The notes under the pieces: model-generated | Database searches by the model: none | What the model was told of the DNA's origin: nothing | The model's input: only the letters and a program-made list of their open reading frames with translations | Translations under genes and position numbers: made by a program | Shown here: positions 11,375-22,560 of the stretch, in pieces | How positions within the stretch are numbered: position 1 is the first letter of the stretch | How the letters are laid out: each line of letters starts with the position of its first letter | From: Scedosporium boydii | Taxonomy: Eukaryota > Ascomycota > Sordariomycetes > Microascales > Microascaceae | Length of the DNA: 64,000 bases | Assembly: GCA_002221725.1 (NCBI GenBank) | Contig: NJFT01000001.1 | Location: 372,001-436,000 of the forward strand | Direction of reading: 5' to 3'

Positions 11375-13077
11375 GGCCCTCGGCCGCGAGCTTTACACCG
11401 ATCGTCATTTATCCTTCCCAGCACGTGGCATCCTGTGCCTCAGTGACTAGTGTCACCTTGGGTTGCATGTACGCCATGCTGCGGCGTATTGACATGGGGG
11501 GTTAGCCGAATGGGAGTTCCGGCCGGCCTATACGCAGGTGGCTGTTGGCTCGGCACTAAGTCGCGATAGCAATCAGAGGCAAGGAATAAGTGAGTGCACT
11601 TCGAGGAGCAGCCGGAGGCAATCTATTCGGTATCGCAGGCAAAGGCTACCCTCCCATTCTAGGCCCAGGGTCAAGCATCCCGCCATGTATCTAGATCCAC
11701 TGGTTGGTCTGGTTCCGAAAGGGGCCAGAACAGAACAAAAATATTATAGTGAGAGACTCGGTCACGATCCAGAGCTCTTCATGATTCACGTCATTTGCAG
11801 ACCTTGTTGACCTTGTTTGAGGATCGGATTGCTATTCTCCTTTCTACGTTTACATACGGCCATGCAAGTCAGCGTTTCGAGTGATGGTCCGATGTTACCA
11901 ACCAGAAGAACACGTAGCCAAAGACGACACATCGCAGAGCAAAGATATCCGAGGGAGAAAAAATCGAGTTGGATAGATAGAAACATCCCTTGATGCCTAG
12001 GGGAAAACAATGACAAAACAGGACACCGCGTAACCTGATAATAATACGTACACATGATCACACCTTTAAACTGGACCACTCCTCCGCCTTCGTTTCCCCT
12101 GCCTTTCCGTAATCCCAAAACCAGAGGCACGAAATCCCAAGTGGAAAAGAACTTAAAAAAAAACGCGCCAGGAAAAAGAGAAAAGTGAAAATGAGGAAAA
12201 GAAAAGATAAAAGGGAAAAAAAGAAACAATAAGGAAATAACACATAGGACAAAGACAAGAGTAAGAAAGCCCCAAATGCCCAACTTTCGCTACCCACGCC
12301 GTTTTCCCGATACCTCGAACCTTTGAGCATCGCAATGCTCTTTCGCCAAGGTGAACCATGTTGAATAAAGACAACCAACCCCGTTGTGAAGTTGTAGTAG
12401 CCGGAGCCAGGTCACAACTACTCCATGCATTGAAAATTGTATCCCGTCCTTATCAGCAGTAGCGACGCCGGGTATTCCGATCCAAGTGATGTCCGCATCT
12501 ACTTCGACGCCGCGTATGCTTAGACTAAGCCCAGGGAATGGGTATCGTTGAACAAACACAACCCGGTCCTTGAAAACCAAGAGGGGGGAGAAGAAGACAG
12601 AAAAGAAAAGAGCTGGAAATGTGCAGGGAGACCTGACAATTCGTGCCTTGGATTACAAGGGTGCTGTCGACGTCATGCCGAAGAGCGTATAGAGCCCTTG
12701 CGTGACTGTGCCGTCTTTCTAATGGCAAAACCGGAAAGCAATCGACGACGCCCAGGCTTGGTGCCAGAGCGCTAGGGATGGGGAAAGCCGCGGGAAAGGT
12801 GAAAAACGATTGTGCAACATTCTTTTGCCAGACCCCAGTTTACCTTGTAAGTAAAAGCCTGCCTCATTATGGAAAAAAGAAGAAAAAAAAAACATAAAGT
12901 GTGCGAAAGGTGAGATAGAAAGCGGAACCCTGTGAACGCCAAGACATCTCAAGCTGCGAAAGAATAAACGCCAGGAGGATGATGAATGGGGTCATTTCCC
13001 GAATCAGAGAATGAGGAGCGAAAGGCGAGACTGGCCAATGGTTCGCTGGAGAGGACCGGACGGTTTAAAGGTCGGAA
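11375..13077. other. Convergent 3' region upstream of the Som1 stop
   Basis: These 1.7 kb lie between the stops of two convergent genes. The minus strand from about 12150 to 12270 is T-rich and opens long but composition-driven frames; these look like non-coding sequence. No gene is supported. The large size suggests long 3' UTRs or an unrecognised non-coding transcript. Confidence 0.5.
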
Positions 13078-15852
13078 TCACTCCGCCCCAATCTCTCCAG
13101 TGCCTTCCATTGAGCCGTACCCTGCATTGAAATCGAAGGCGCCAGTGTCATTATCCTCGTGGAGGAAAGCGTCGAAGTCGAAGTCATTAAGAACATCGCT
13201 AGTGGTCATCGGATTGGTGAAATCCATACCGGGGAAGACATCCTATCAGATCGTTAGTTACTACTATGCCTACTGAACTGATTCTGTGGAGATCGAGACA
13301 TACCATTCCACCACTGCCGTCTAAGCTGAAGGAGCCACCCTGCGTGGGGTCCGTATGGATCTGCTGTGCTGGGGGGGGTGCAGGAGCAGGAGCGGGAGCG
13401 GGAGCGGGAGCTGCTTGGGGTCCAGCAGGACCAGAAGCCGCAGGCGCGCCTCCCGTGGGTGCACCAGCTTGGCCTGCCTTAAAAGCAGCCGTGGCGTTTC
13501 CAGGAGTCATAGGTGTAGCGGGCGTGGGTGGTTCTGCGTCCTGAGGAGGTTCGCTCGGCGCCGTAGCGGCGGCGGCGGCGGCGGCAGCCGCGGCCGCGTT
13601 AAGATTTGTATTAGACTTCTTCTGAGCCGCAGCCTACGTAATCGTTAGAGTTAATGATACGCTACTGACATTAGTTGCATCGCAAGGATTCCTTACCTTA
13701 GCCTTAGCGTTCTTGGTCTCCTTCTTTTTGGGCGCAGGCTTCGTTGCCTGGGAAGGCGTAGGCGGCTGAGGAGTTCCGCTCTGGGTATTCTGCTGCGGCG
13801 ACGAAGTGTTACGGTTGTTCGCGTTGCTGGCAGCCGCTGCTGGACCGGAAGGTGGCGGCATCGAGTTCCTCTGCTGGGGGGTACCTTGTACTTGTTGACC
13901 TTGAGGGCCTTGTTGCATCATTTGATTGTTAGGGCCACCTGGCCATTGAATCTGCGGGTTGCCCGGGTTATTCCCGGGTGCTTGTTGTCCTCGACCAGCC
14001 ATCATCTGGGGGTTAACAGGTCCGTTGAACTGCTGGTTAGGGTGAGAGCTAGGGGGCCGCATGCCGTTCATCTGCCCATTGGCGACCATGTTTCCGTTCA
14101 TGTCCTTGAAAAAGTGGGGTGCTAATCCAGGGTTGATTTCGCTGGCCATGAAGTTCATGGCGTTAGGTGAGCCCCGCGACTGGACGCTTCCATCCGGGTG
14201 GGGAGAGCCCATGTTGTTCATCTGAGGAGTTCCACGCTTCATCTGCTCTGTAGGGTTTGGCGAGGCACCAGACCTTCCACCTTGGGGAGATGCATCTGGC
14301 ATCATCTGCCCATTAGGGCCTTGGGGTCCACCGGGACCGTTAGGAGCATCACGGGGGATTCCGCCCATATTATCCTGTTCCTGGCGCGCCATCATCAGGC
14401 GCTTCTTGTTTTGCTGCTCAAGAAGCATAAGCTGAAGCTGGTAATCTTGGAGAGCATGGTTGCTACCTCCAGCGCCCTGAGCTCCACCGGGTCCGGGCCG
14501 CATTCCTCCGGGACCAGCTCCCATTTCGGGATTATAGTAAGCACCAATGGCCGCGCCGTCGGGACCGGGGGGCATCATCGGGGAGCCCTGGCCTTGGGGC
14601 ATTCCTGCGTTGGGCATCTGCTTGTTGGGCATCTGCTGGCTCTGCTGTTGCTGAAGGTTGGCAGAGTAGGTGGCGATGGACTTAGCCTGGACAGCGGGGC
14701 TCTGTTGGGAGAACTGTTGCAGTTGCTGGGGGCTGAGCTGATTCGGGTTGATTCCATGAGAAATCAGGAGCTGCTGAGTCTGTTGCAAATTCGGGGCAAC
14801 GCCTGGTTGTCCGGGCATGCCCTGGACTGGACGCATGCCGGGTTGGTTTGGATTAAACGCGGCGTCACCGAGTCGGGGTCTCTTAGACGGTGATGGTGCG
14901 TTATCGGCGGAGCCAGGTGAGCCAGGTCGCTGGCGGTTGCCATCCATGTCCGAGGGGTCGCGCTGCATTTGATTCTGTTTCGCCTGGTGCAACATCGCTT
15001 GGGGACTGTGAAGCGGAACGTTAGACAGAAGTGGAAAACCATAAATGGGAGACTCTCAACTTACTGATTCTGGTTATTTGCCATTGCGGTACGGACGAGA
15101 CCTTGCTTTCCAGCCATACCCATACCAGCGCCGTTTTGCATGCGCATCATATGAGCTTGATATTGTTGTTGTGGCATCTGCCGCAGCATCTCTTGGTGTT
15201 GGTTCTGTCGCATGCGGTTTTGGACCTGGAAGTACTGTGAGTAGGTAAACAGAGTGTATGGGCGATCAGGTTGCTACCGGGCGGAGAGTAACATCAGAAG
15301 GAAAAAGGGGGGGGGTTGATGTGCCACAGCGTTGGGGCAAAGAAAGCTTACCTGTGTGTGATTAACATATTGGTGGACGACACCAGTACCAGGTTTTCGC
15401 TGCGCGCTGTACATTTCCCAGAATAGGCAGAACCACTCATGTAGGAAAGACATGCCCTCAGAAGTCCTGGGAAGTTTCGGTGGTGGAAGATCATCGGGAA
15501 GCTTTCCATCCATCTCGTCCTTGCTATCGGTATCCATGGCGTCGCCTCCGACACCGTTGCCAAGGATATTGCCGTTTTCGTCGCGACGGCGGTTGGCGCC
15601 ATCCCGAATCACGTTCACTTGATGGTCGCCCTGTAAAAGAGTACGTGCGCAATCGTGCATTCCAAAGCGAATGAAGTACTCGTAGATGTATGTGTTGAGC
15701 AGAGTCCGCTGAGTTTCGTTGATGGGGGCCTGTTGTCGAGGTCCGCCCTGTTGCACTCCGGCCGCGTTGTTCATCATAGGCATCGGAGCAGCTCCAACCG
15801 GGCCACCCATAACGCTCAGATTAGCCATGTTCACGTTCGCCGCGGGGTTCAT
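13078..15852 (-). CDS. SOM1: Som1/SomA (Flo8-like) LisH-domain transcriptional regulator, 5 exons
   Basis: Som1 in Magnaporthe and SomA in Aspergillus are nuclear regulators acting in the cAMP-PKA pathway, controlling development, adhesion and virulence; yeast Flo8 is the distant relative. Exons are 15352-15852, 15065-15234, 13697-15005, 13304-13633 and 13078-13242, giving 824 residues. A LisH dimerisation motif lies at about residues 50-82 (LLNTYIYEYF then DCARTLL), followed by FLHEWFCLFWEMY, typical of the family. The middle is Gln-, Pro-, Met- and Gly-rich with an SPSKRPRLGD nuclear-signal-like stretch. A Pro-Ala repeat and a short acidic, aromatic C terminus (FDFDAFLHEDND) resemble an activation domain. 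All four introns are short and GT-AG. The start is the Met just before the conserved NMANLSVM stretch. Confidence 0.9.
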
Positions 15853-18253
15853 TGTAGTGAGCTATGGCCAAGGCCAAATGATGGTGTTGAGTGGCGATTA
15901 ACCAAGGCGCTGGTTCCGGACGGTGAGGGCTCGGCTCGGAGACGAAATATTCGGCCCGGACGAGTGTAATAGCTGACGTACAGAGTCGGCCAGAGATGAT
16001 CGCTAGACGACTGCGATGTCAAACGCGGAGAACGTGCTATTCTTGATGAGGTAGATAATACAAAGACGGCTTTGTTCTTGCAGAACCAAGTGGGTGACGG
16101 TGTGGAGAATTGAGAGGTACGGAGCGGAAAGTTGGTTGATGAAAGTCGAAGAATCTCGCTATCCGTGGCGATCGCAAAAGCGAAAAAGAATCCGGCTCGA
16201 AGCCGTGTTGAGCAAGCACCGCTCTGATGCAGAGCCCGTAAGGGGTAGGCCTCAGGCGGTCCTCGGAGGTAAGACTTGATGCGCGAAGGTAGTGATGCGC
16301 TGAACAGCGGTCGGGCTCCGACGGTGAGGTTTGATGCTGGACGCTTATGATCGAAGAGACCAGGACTTGCGGTTAGTCTGGGCAGTCAGGTCGGATCGAC
16401 GATGCCGTAGTAGGCACGGGGATGAAAACATCAATCGTGAGGTTACAGATCAACTATCATGGCACAGTGGATGGATGAAATTAGCCAGGGGGGGAGATGC
16501 GAGATAGGCGAGAGCAAGTGTGAAGCAAAGGAACGGATGGAGTCGGCTTGCAGATTCGAGAGAGATGGGGCGGGTGCGATTTAGTATCCTGCGACTCGAT
16601 TTGCCTCTAGGGCCGTTGGCGAGTGGAGGGGGTTGCTGGATGTTTTTTTGAAGAACAGGGAAGGATGAAAAGGGAAGGGGAGAGAGGTGAGGGATTGATG
16701 GAAGACGAAGGTGTGAGAGACGCCAAGCAACCTTTGGGGAAAAAGGATGGGGCTGGCTTTTCCCAAAAATTTTCCCCGAGAGACCTGATGGAACAAGTCT
16801 GGACGGTTTCGCTGGAGATTCTAGGACACTGAGGCCTGGAGCTGGCGGGAATGTCCCTGAAGAAGTGCAAATCCAGGCACTAATGGCTTCTGCGATCCGG
16901 GGATTCTAGAGGTTGCGAGACCGCCCGCCAGCATCTGTCGAGGCACGCACTGTGCGAAGACCGGTGGCGAGGGAAGGAAGGGAGATGAGTAACAAAGGCT
17001 GCGTAATTTCCAGAACGGCCGTTCTTTGTGCCAGGCCCGGTATCTCTGCGTAGTTTCTGTACCGCTGCCCCATTTTCTAGGCGAGACAAAACAGTAACAC
17101 AGTAATGATATCTTGAGACACTGGCTACTTCCCTGTGTCAAGTCATGGTCTGTCGACCCAACTCCCTGCAATCAACATAACATTCTGCTTCAGGCTGGAA
17201 CCATCAATCATGTGGGACTATCTTGATTGTTCTGCTCACAGACCCAGACGCGTCCATATTATTAGGCGTTGCTATTAAGGTGTGACCGAACCGTCAGATG
17301 ATGCACCTCATAACAGGACGATACATGGCGCCCTCCGTCCGGTCCTCGCAAGGCACCTACAAGTATTTCGATCCGTTGAAATGCGAATGAATGGAGTATT
17401 TCGACATCACTCAGTTGAGCCTACTCAGCCTCCTGTGCAATCCATTAATCCATTTGATTCAAATGTAAATTCCCAATGTCCACTGAGCAAGATCGCCGAA
17501 GCTTGTAAACCCGCCCAACTAATAAACTCTATTATTGATCTGAAGGCGACTGCGCCTGCGCATTTGGACATCTATTAATATTTCCATTCCGAAGCGGGGT
17601 GGGGAATCAACCTCGCCCAACCTGGACAGACCGCCCACATTTTCAACGTTTCTTGAACTGGTTTTATTATGTGATCGATCACGGACTCAAACTGCAACTA
17701 TGTCATTTTGCATCTGCAGCATTCGCCTCTTGAATGACCATGTAGAATTCTAATAACGCGCAATATCTCGATTCGCTGTTGTAGCCTGGACGGAGGCAAC
17801 CTGGATGGTTGCAGAAGGCTCAATGCTGATTGGTGACTGTCGTGAGAGCGCTTCAAGTTCGGTGTTCATACCACACTCGTGCAGCCGCTTGAATTTCGTA
17901 CATGGGCCAGGCGGTGTGCATTTTGATGCAACCTAACCTGCTGGAGCTTGCACGAGTGAGGCTCTCTCGCCGAACCCGGGAGAGAAGAACTCGGTGAAGC
18001 ACATCAAGGTTCAGATGAGGGCCTAGGATAAAGTTCGGAGCTATGTGATGGCCAATGCTGACTGTAGGCACATGGCAGTTGCAAATATGAGAGCGCGATT
18101 TGGAGAAGTCGTATGTAGATATCGATACGGGTACGAGGTGTGTTTCCGATCCAGCCGGCCATGGTTTAGAGGGTGGAGCAGCCGAGGCGTGGAGAAGGGG
18201 AATGTACACATCATTGGGAATATGGTGGATGTTGGTCGACTGTAGAACCGAAA
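15853..18253. other. Upstream region of Som1 and 3' flank of bet3
   Basis: This 2.4-kb stretch lies upstream of the minus-strand Som1 gene. Minus-strand T-rich tracts between 15900 and 16750 suit a long 5' leader. A 60-codon minus-strand frame at 16037-16219 would be an upstream ORF in such a leader. From about 17100 to 18253 I see nothing beyond short unsupported frames. Confidence 0.5.
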
Positions 18254-19028
18254 TTAGTCGTCCTCAGGAGGCAACTCGTCGTCGATGTATCGAATTAAAG
18301 ATATCCTCATCTCCGTGGTATCGTTTCCACGTAGGATGTCGCTTATAAAATGAGCTTCGACTTGCATCTGGACCATCTCCAAGGCGCCTCGCAGAATGCC
18401 GCAAAAGATATTGGAATACCAGAGCTCATCTTGTGCCCGTCCGTCATCGGGAAGCTCCACGAAGTCAGCCAGGGGATTTTCGTCAAAGACCAACGAAAAC
18501 TGCTTGTTGTCGTTGGTCCAGTTGGTTACTTGGGGAGTAATATTCAGAAAGATCTTGAATCCAACCTGCCAAGGAATGTAAGTATTCGCTTAGCCTAGAG
18601 ATGACGACAAGTCATGGCCTCACCCGCGCAATCATGTCCGCAGTCTCCCTGAAGTTTGAACACCGCTTCATGGTATTGGATTTGGCGAGATAATCCTCAA
18701 TCAGTCGCAAACCAATGTTATAGCCCATCTTATCAAGCTGTTTGTTGACTTCGACATAATCCCCGTCGAAGTCCTTGCAAAGCTGGGCGACCACAGTCCC
18801 ATAGGTCAGAATAACCAACTCCGCATTGACTTTATCAACACGAGTCCTAAAGGATAGCAGTCGTTAGATGGGGAAACTAGGGCGCGCGGAACGTTGTTCG
18901 AGGAGGTAACTAACTTCCATATCCTAAAGCTCGTTGGTTAGTGGATGAATGGACAGCCGGGGACAGCGGACATGTTGCGCTCCAGTAACTCACTCCTCGC
19001 CTAACCGGCTTGCTTTATTGGATGCCAT
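18254..19028 (-). CDS. BET3: TRAPP complex subunit Bet3 (TRAPPC3), 4 exons including a 9-nt micro-exon
   Basis: Bet3 is a core subunit of the TRAPP tethering complex, which activates the Rab Ypt1 at the Golgi. Exons on the minus strand are 18994-19028, 18915-18923, 18624-18846 and 18254-18565; introns are 70, 68 and 58 bp. The model gives 192 residues, usual for the family. Exon 2 has only 9 nt and contributes the EIWK junction between RLGEE and KTRVDK. The blocks NKQLDKMGYNIGLRLIEDYLAKS, FRETADMI, LADFVELPDD and CGILRGALEMVQMQVEA are strongly Bet3. The Cys that is acylated in mammalian Bet3 appears conserved (Cys77, KRCSNF). The protein ends in an acidic ELPPEDD. The gene shares a 393-bp promoter with the U5-40K gene. 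Confidence 0.94.
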
Positions 19029-19421
19029 GATAGCAACTGAGCGTAGGCGCGAGTCTTCGAAATTCAGATCGTAGATAGGGAGAGCCCGCAGCTTTCGAAT
19101 TGTGGGAGCTCGCACCTACTAGGCATCATCAATGGTACAGTCTTGAAAGTACAAAGTACCTCACCTCCATTATGGGATCGGAAAAATTCCGGAATCGGCG
19201 TTCATCGGCGCCGATATCACGTGACCAGATCTTGAATTGACGATTGAATGAGCTTGAGCATGGGAGCCTGTCGATGTTTTTCTAGTATTGGTGCTGTTCG
19301 TGCAGGCCCCAGCAATAAACAAGAACACTCCTTCGGCTCCTCGCTTGTATTCCTCCCAACTCAAACCCATATCCTGCGGGCTATCGGATCGTTTAGTTTC
19401 GGCAGTTCAAAAGGAAAAAAA
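19029..19421. promoter_or_regulatory. Bidirectional promoter of bet3 and U5-40K
   Basis: The two genes are divergent with only 393 bp between start codons, so both core promoters must lie here. Two perfect palindromes sit almost side by side: ATCGGCGCCGAT at 19204-19215 and TCACGTGA at 19217-19224. The second contains the CACGTG E-box bound by bHLH factors such as Cbf1/CPF1 or Pho4-type proteins. Confidence 0.6.
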
Positions 19422-20696
19422 ATGTCGGGTGAGAAGCGGCAGGCTTCTGATGAGCCCGCCTCGACGCAGCTTGTGAAGCGGCCGAATCTTGGGTCGGACG
19501 GAGCTCTTGCGCGCTTCAATGCATCTGGAGACAAGTCGGCACTAATCCAGAGCGTACGTGTTTCTAATGCCCTTGCAGCATCTCCATGCTAATACCCTTC
19601 CTAGGCGCCACGAACTAGTGGATTGAGCGCTCCGGTTATGCAACTCAGTGGACACACAGGCGAGATATTTGCCGCGAAGTTTGACCCGACTGGCAACCTT
19701 ATCGCTTCCGGATCGATGGATAGGAGTATCAGTCAGTATTTCAGTATCTCTGCCTTGCCTTGAAACGAACTAGATGCTGATACAATACAGTGCTTTGGCG
19801 AACTTATGGCGAGTGCGAGAACTACGGACTTTTAACCGGTCACCGCGGCGCGATATTAGACCTTCAGTGGTCCCGGGATTCCACCATTCTTTTCTCAGCA
19901 TCCGCTGATATGCATCTCGCCAGCTGGGATCTCGAGGCCGGAACAAGAATAAGAAGATACATTGGGCACGAAGAGGTTGTCAACACGTTAGACATCAGCA
20001 AGAGAGGCGAGGACCTGCTCGTAAGCGGCAGTGACGACGGTTCTATTGGCATCTGGGATCCAAGGACAAAAAATGCGGTTGATTATATCCAAACGGATTT
20101 CCCAGTTACTGCAGTCGCACTCTCGGAAGCCGGCAACGAAGTCTACACCGGCAGCATCGACAATGATATCAGGGTTTGGGACATGAGGAAGATGGCGCCT
20201 CTCTATAACCTTGTCGGCCACCAAGACACCATTACTTCGTTAAGGGTATCCCCTGACTCCCAATCGCTACTATCGTTCTCCATGGATGCGACCGCCCGGA
20301 CGTGGGATATTCGACCTTTTGCCCCCACAGAACGACTTATTCGAACGTTCGATGGAGCGTCGATGGGCTTGGAAAAGAATCTTATCGGGGCTAGCTGGGA
20401 CCCTACTGGGAAAAGATTAGCTGCTGGATCTGGAGATGGCTCAGTGTTGGTTTGGTCGAACGACACAGGCAGGCTATTATACAAGCTTCCCGGCCATAAA
20501 GGGACAGTCAACTGTGCCGAGTTCTCTCCCGGAAAGGACCCAATTAGTAAGTTCATGTGCGCAAGGAGAAGACATGATATTGATGGAGTTTGCGCTGATC
20601 CGCAAAACTCTCGACGTTTTTTATTGTACTAACCATGTTGTCCTAGTTCTATCCGCATCATCTGATCGAACAATGCTTCTCGGCGAATTGAGGTGA
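19422..20696 (+). CDS. U5 snRNP 40 kDa WD-repeat protein, 4 exons
   Basis: This protein is the fungal counterpart of SNRNP40 (Prp8-binding protein, S. pombe Spf38), a spliceosomal WD40 propeller. Exons are 19422-19553, 19605-19731, 19791-20546 and 20647-20696, giving 354 residues. A basic Ser-rich N terminus (KRQASDEPA then QLVKRPN) precedes seven WD-type blades, with units such as LSGHTGEIFAAKFDPTGN, LTGHRGAILDLQWSRD, YIGHEEVVNTLDIS and LPGHKGTVNCAEFSP. The Met start is in good context (aaaaaaATGTC). The last exon contributes only the final blade strand (LSASSDRTMLLGEL). Among WD proteins, the order of blades and the N-terminal motif favour U5-40K over Tup1- or Gbeta-like proteins. A splicing factor transcribed divergently from a trafficking gene is not functionally informative. 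Confidence 0.88.
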
Positions 20697-22560
20697 ACCA
20701 TCGACTACCGTCTACAACCCTACGAGAAGCAGGAGTCGCGACGGCGGCACGGCGGGCAAAATCCACACCTCGCGGGGTTGCAGCCAGCCCCGTCATCGAG
20801 GGTCGGCCACTCCGCGCGGTGGACAGAAGCCCAAGCCGACGGGGAGCTAGTTATCTGCAATCTAGTCTAGAATTACGCCTCTCCCGCTACTTGCCTGTTG
20901 CGATTCGAGGGTCCACGTGCGTACCTGGTCCCCATGGGTTCTCCGGCAGCCTCTTTCGTAGGCATTATCGGTGCATGTGTTGCCTGTGCACTCCTGGAAG
21001 ATCTGAAGCATCTCTCAAGGTTGAATCGAGGAGACAACATATATGATGGGGAGGCTTAGCCCATTGATGACGATATAAGCTCTTAAACGGGCACCCGGCA
21101 GAAGTTGCCTGGGCTGTATGATACGGCTGTGTATATATATGATCAATTGATGTCCAGATCGGGTTTGCGCAAGGACACTGAGACTATTAGCAAGCGAAGA
21201 AAAGTCGCCGTGCTCTCGGCTAAGTTACCAATTTCAAGAGACTAGCCGGCTAGAATTAACTAATTGAAACTCTACCAAGTCGCTTATACTTGACGAGGTC
21301 AATTCAATTGTGTGATGGGGTGCGGCGGACGGTCCAGGCTTTCGTATCGACTTCAAACTGAGCTTCCCGTGTTCCAAACAAGGTCATTCACTCTCAAAAG
21401 GGTCCAGGCACGATGTGTGAGCAGCTGCCACCTGAATGTCACCAACAGTGGTCTCAAAATCTGCCTATGGCGTCCGTGTGTTTGAAGGAAATGTCACGTA
21501 TTTTTTTTTTTTAAATAAACGTAGGCCGAAGATAAGTGGTCACAGCATCGAAGCCGTCATCAAAATGAAGGCGGCTATCAAGGGATCGATTTAGCCCCTC
21601 GACCCTCAAAATCCGAAACACTTCGAACCCGCCCCTGACTTCCCTCACACCCTGTCGCAGTCTGTCCCTTTCCCCTTCCTTTATGCAGACAACCTCGAGC
21701 GAACGAATCCCGTTGAGTGTCGTCCTCTTTCTGCGACACTTTACTCACCCTGGTTGGTTTTGCTGGATCGCGGGGCGCCGTCCTGCCACCCCCGATCAGG
21801 CCGACCAGTGAACCAATGGTGCAACACGATCGATAGATTTCGAGTAGATGGCTGTTTGATAACTCCGTAAAAGGCTGTAAAAAAAGTAGAGAGGAAAAGG
21901 AAGGAGAAAACCAGAATCCCCAGTAGTAGGCTCTCTCTTGCTGTCCATTTCCCTTACCCTACCCGAGACCTCCAGATGGTCCCGTCCTCGCATCGATCTG
22001 TTCCGCTGGTTCATCTTCCATTCCTCTGGCTCTGATCATTGATCTTCGTGCTGGGCTTTCTTTTTATCCATTCCCCATTTTTTTCCTTATGGACTCCTAA
22101 TATTGGTTCTTTCTGTCCGTATCGTAGGACTTGAGATTGTGGGATTGTCTTCTCTATCATCATCTCAATTGCCATTTTCCATTTTCACCTCCCTCGTCCT
22201 CTTCACATCTAATATCCGACATCGATCTACTCCATACGCTCATGCTCTACTCTCTTCGCTCGTGCCGATTCTAATTTCGAATCCGAAGAAGGCCTGTCCC
22301 TCTGCCAATCCTGTACCAAATAAATCTCACTTGATCTCGTCAAATTCGATTCTTATAACGTCTCCTTTTACCTTAGTGGCTTCGGGGTTCGAAGCCTTAA
22401 CTCTGAGATTACTCGCGCTCGACCTACAGCGAAAGCACCCCTAAGCGCTTCTTAACCAAGAAAGAAAATAGAAAGCGGGTGGTCCAGAGGCAGAGGAATC
22501 GGGAATGAAGAAGCATCTTAGACTCGCTCCGTTATAACCGGCCGTCTGAAGAGACGATAA
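20697..22560. other. Intergenic region upstream of the PPxY membrane protein
   Basis: No gene is supported. A T-tract lies near 21500-21512 and TCAATTGA at 21143-21150. From about 22030 to 22450 the plus strand is C- and T-rich with several short ATG frames, consistent with a long 5' leader for the gene at 22561. Confidence 0.5.

Noticed and set aside
14198..14893. 231-codon plus-strand frame inside Som1
   Set aside because: It is the antisense shadow of the Gln/Pro/Met-rich Som1 exon; its His/Leu-rich composition follows from that.
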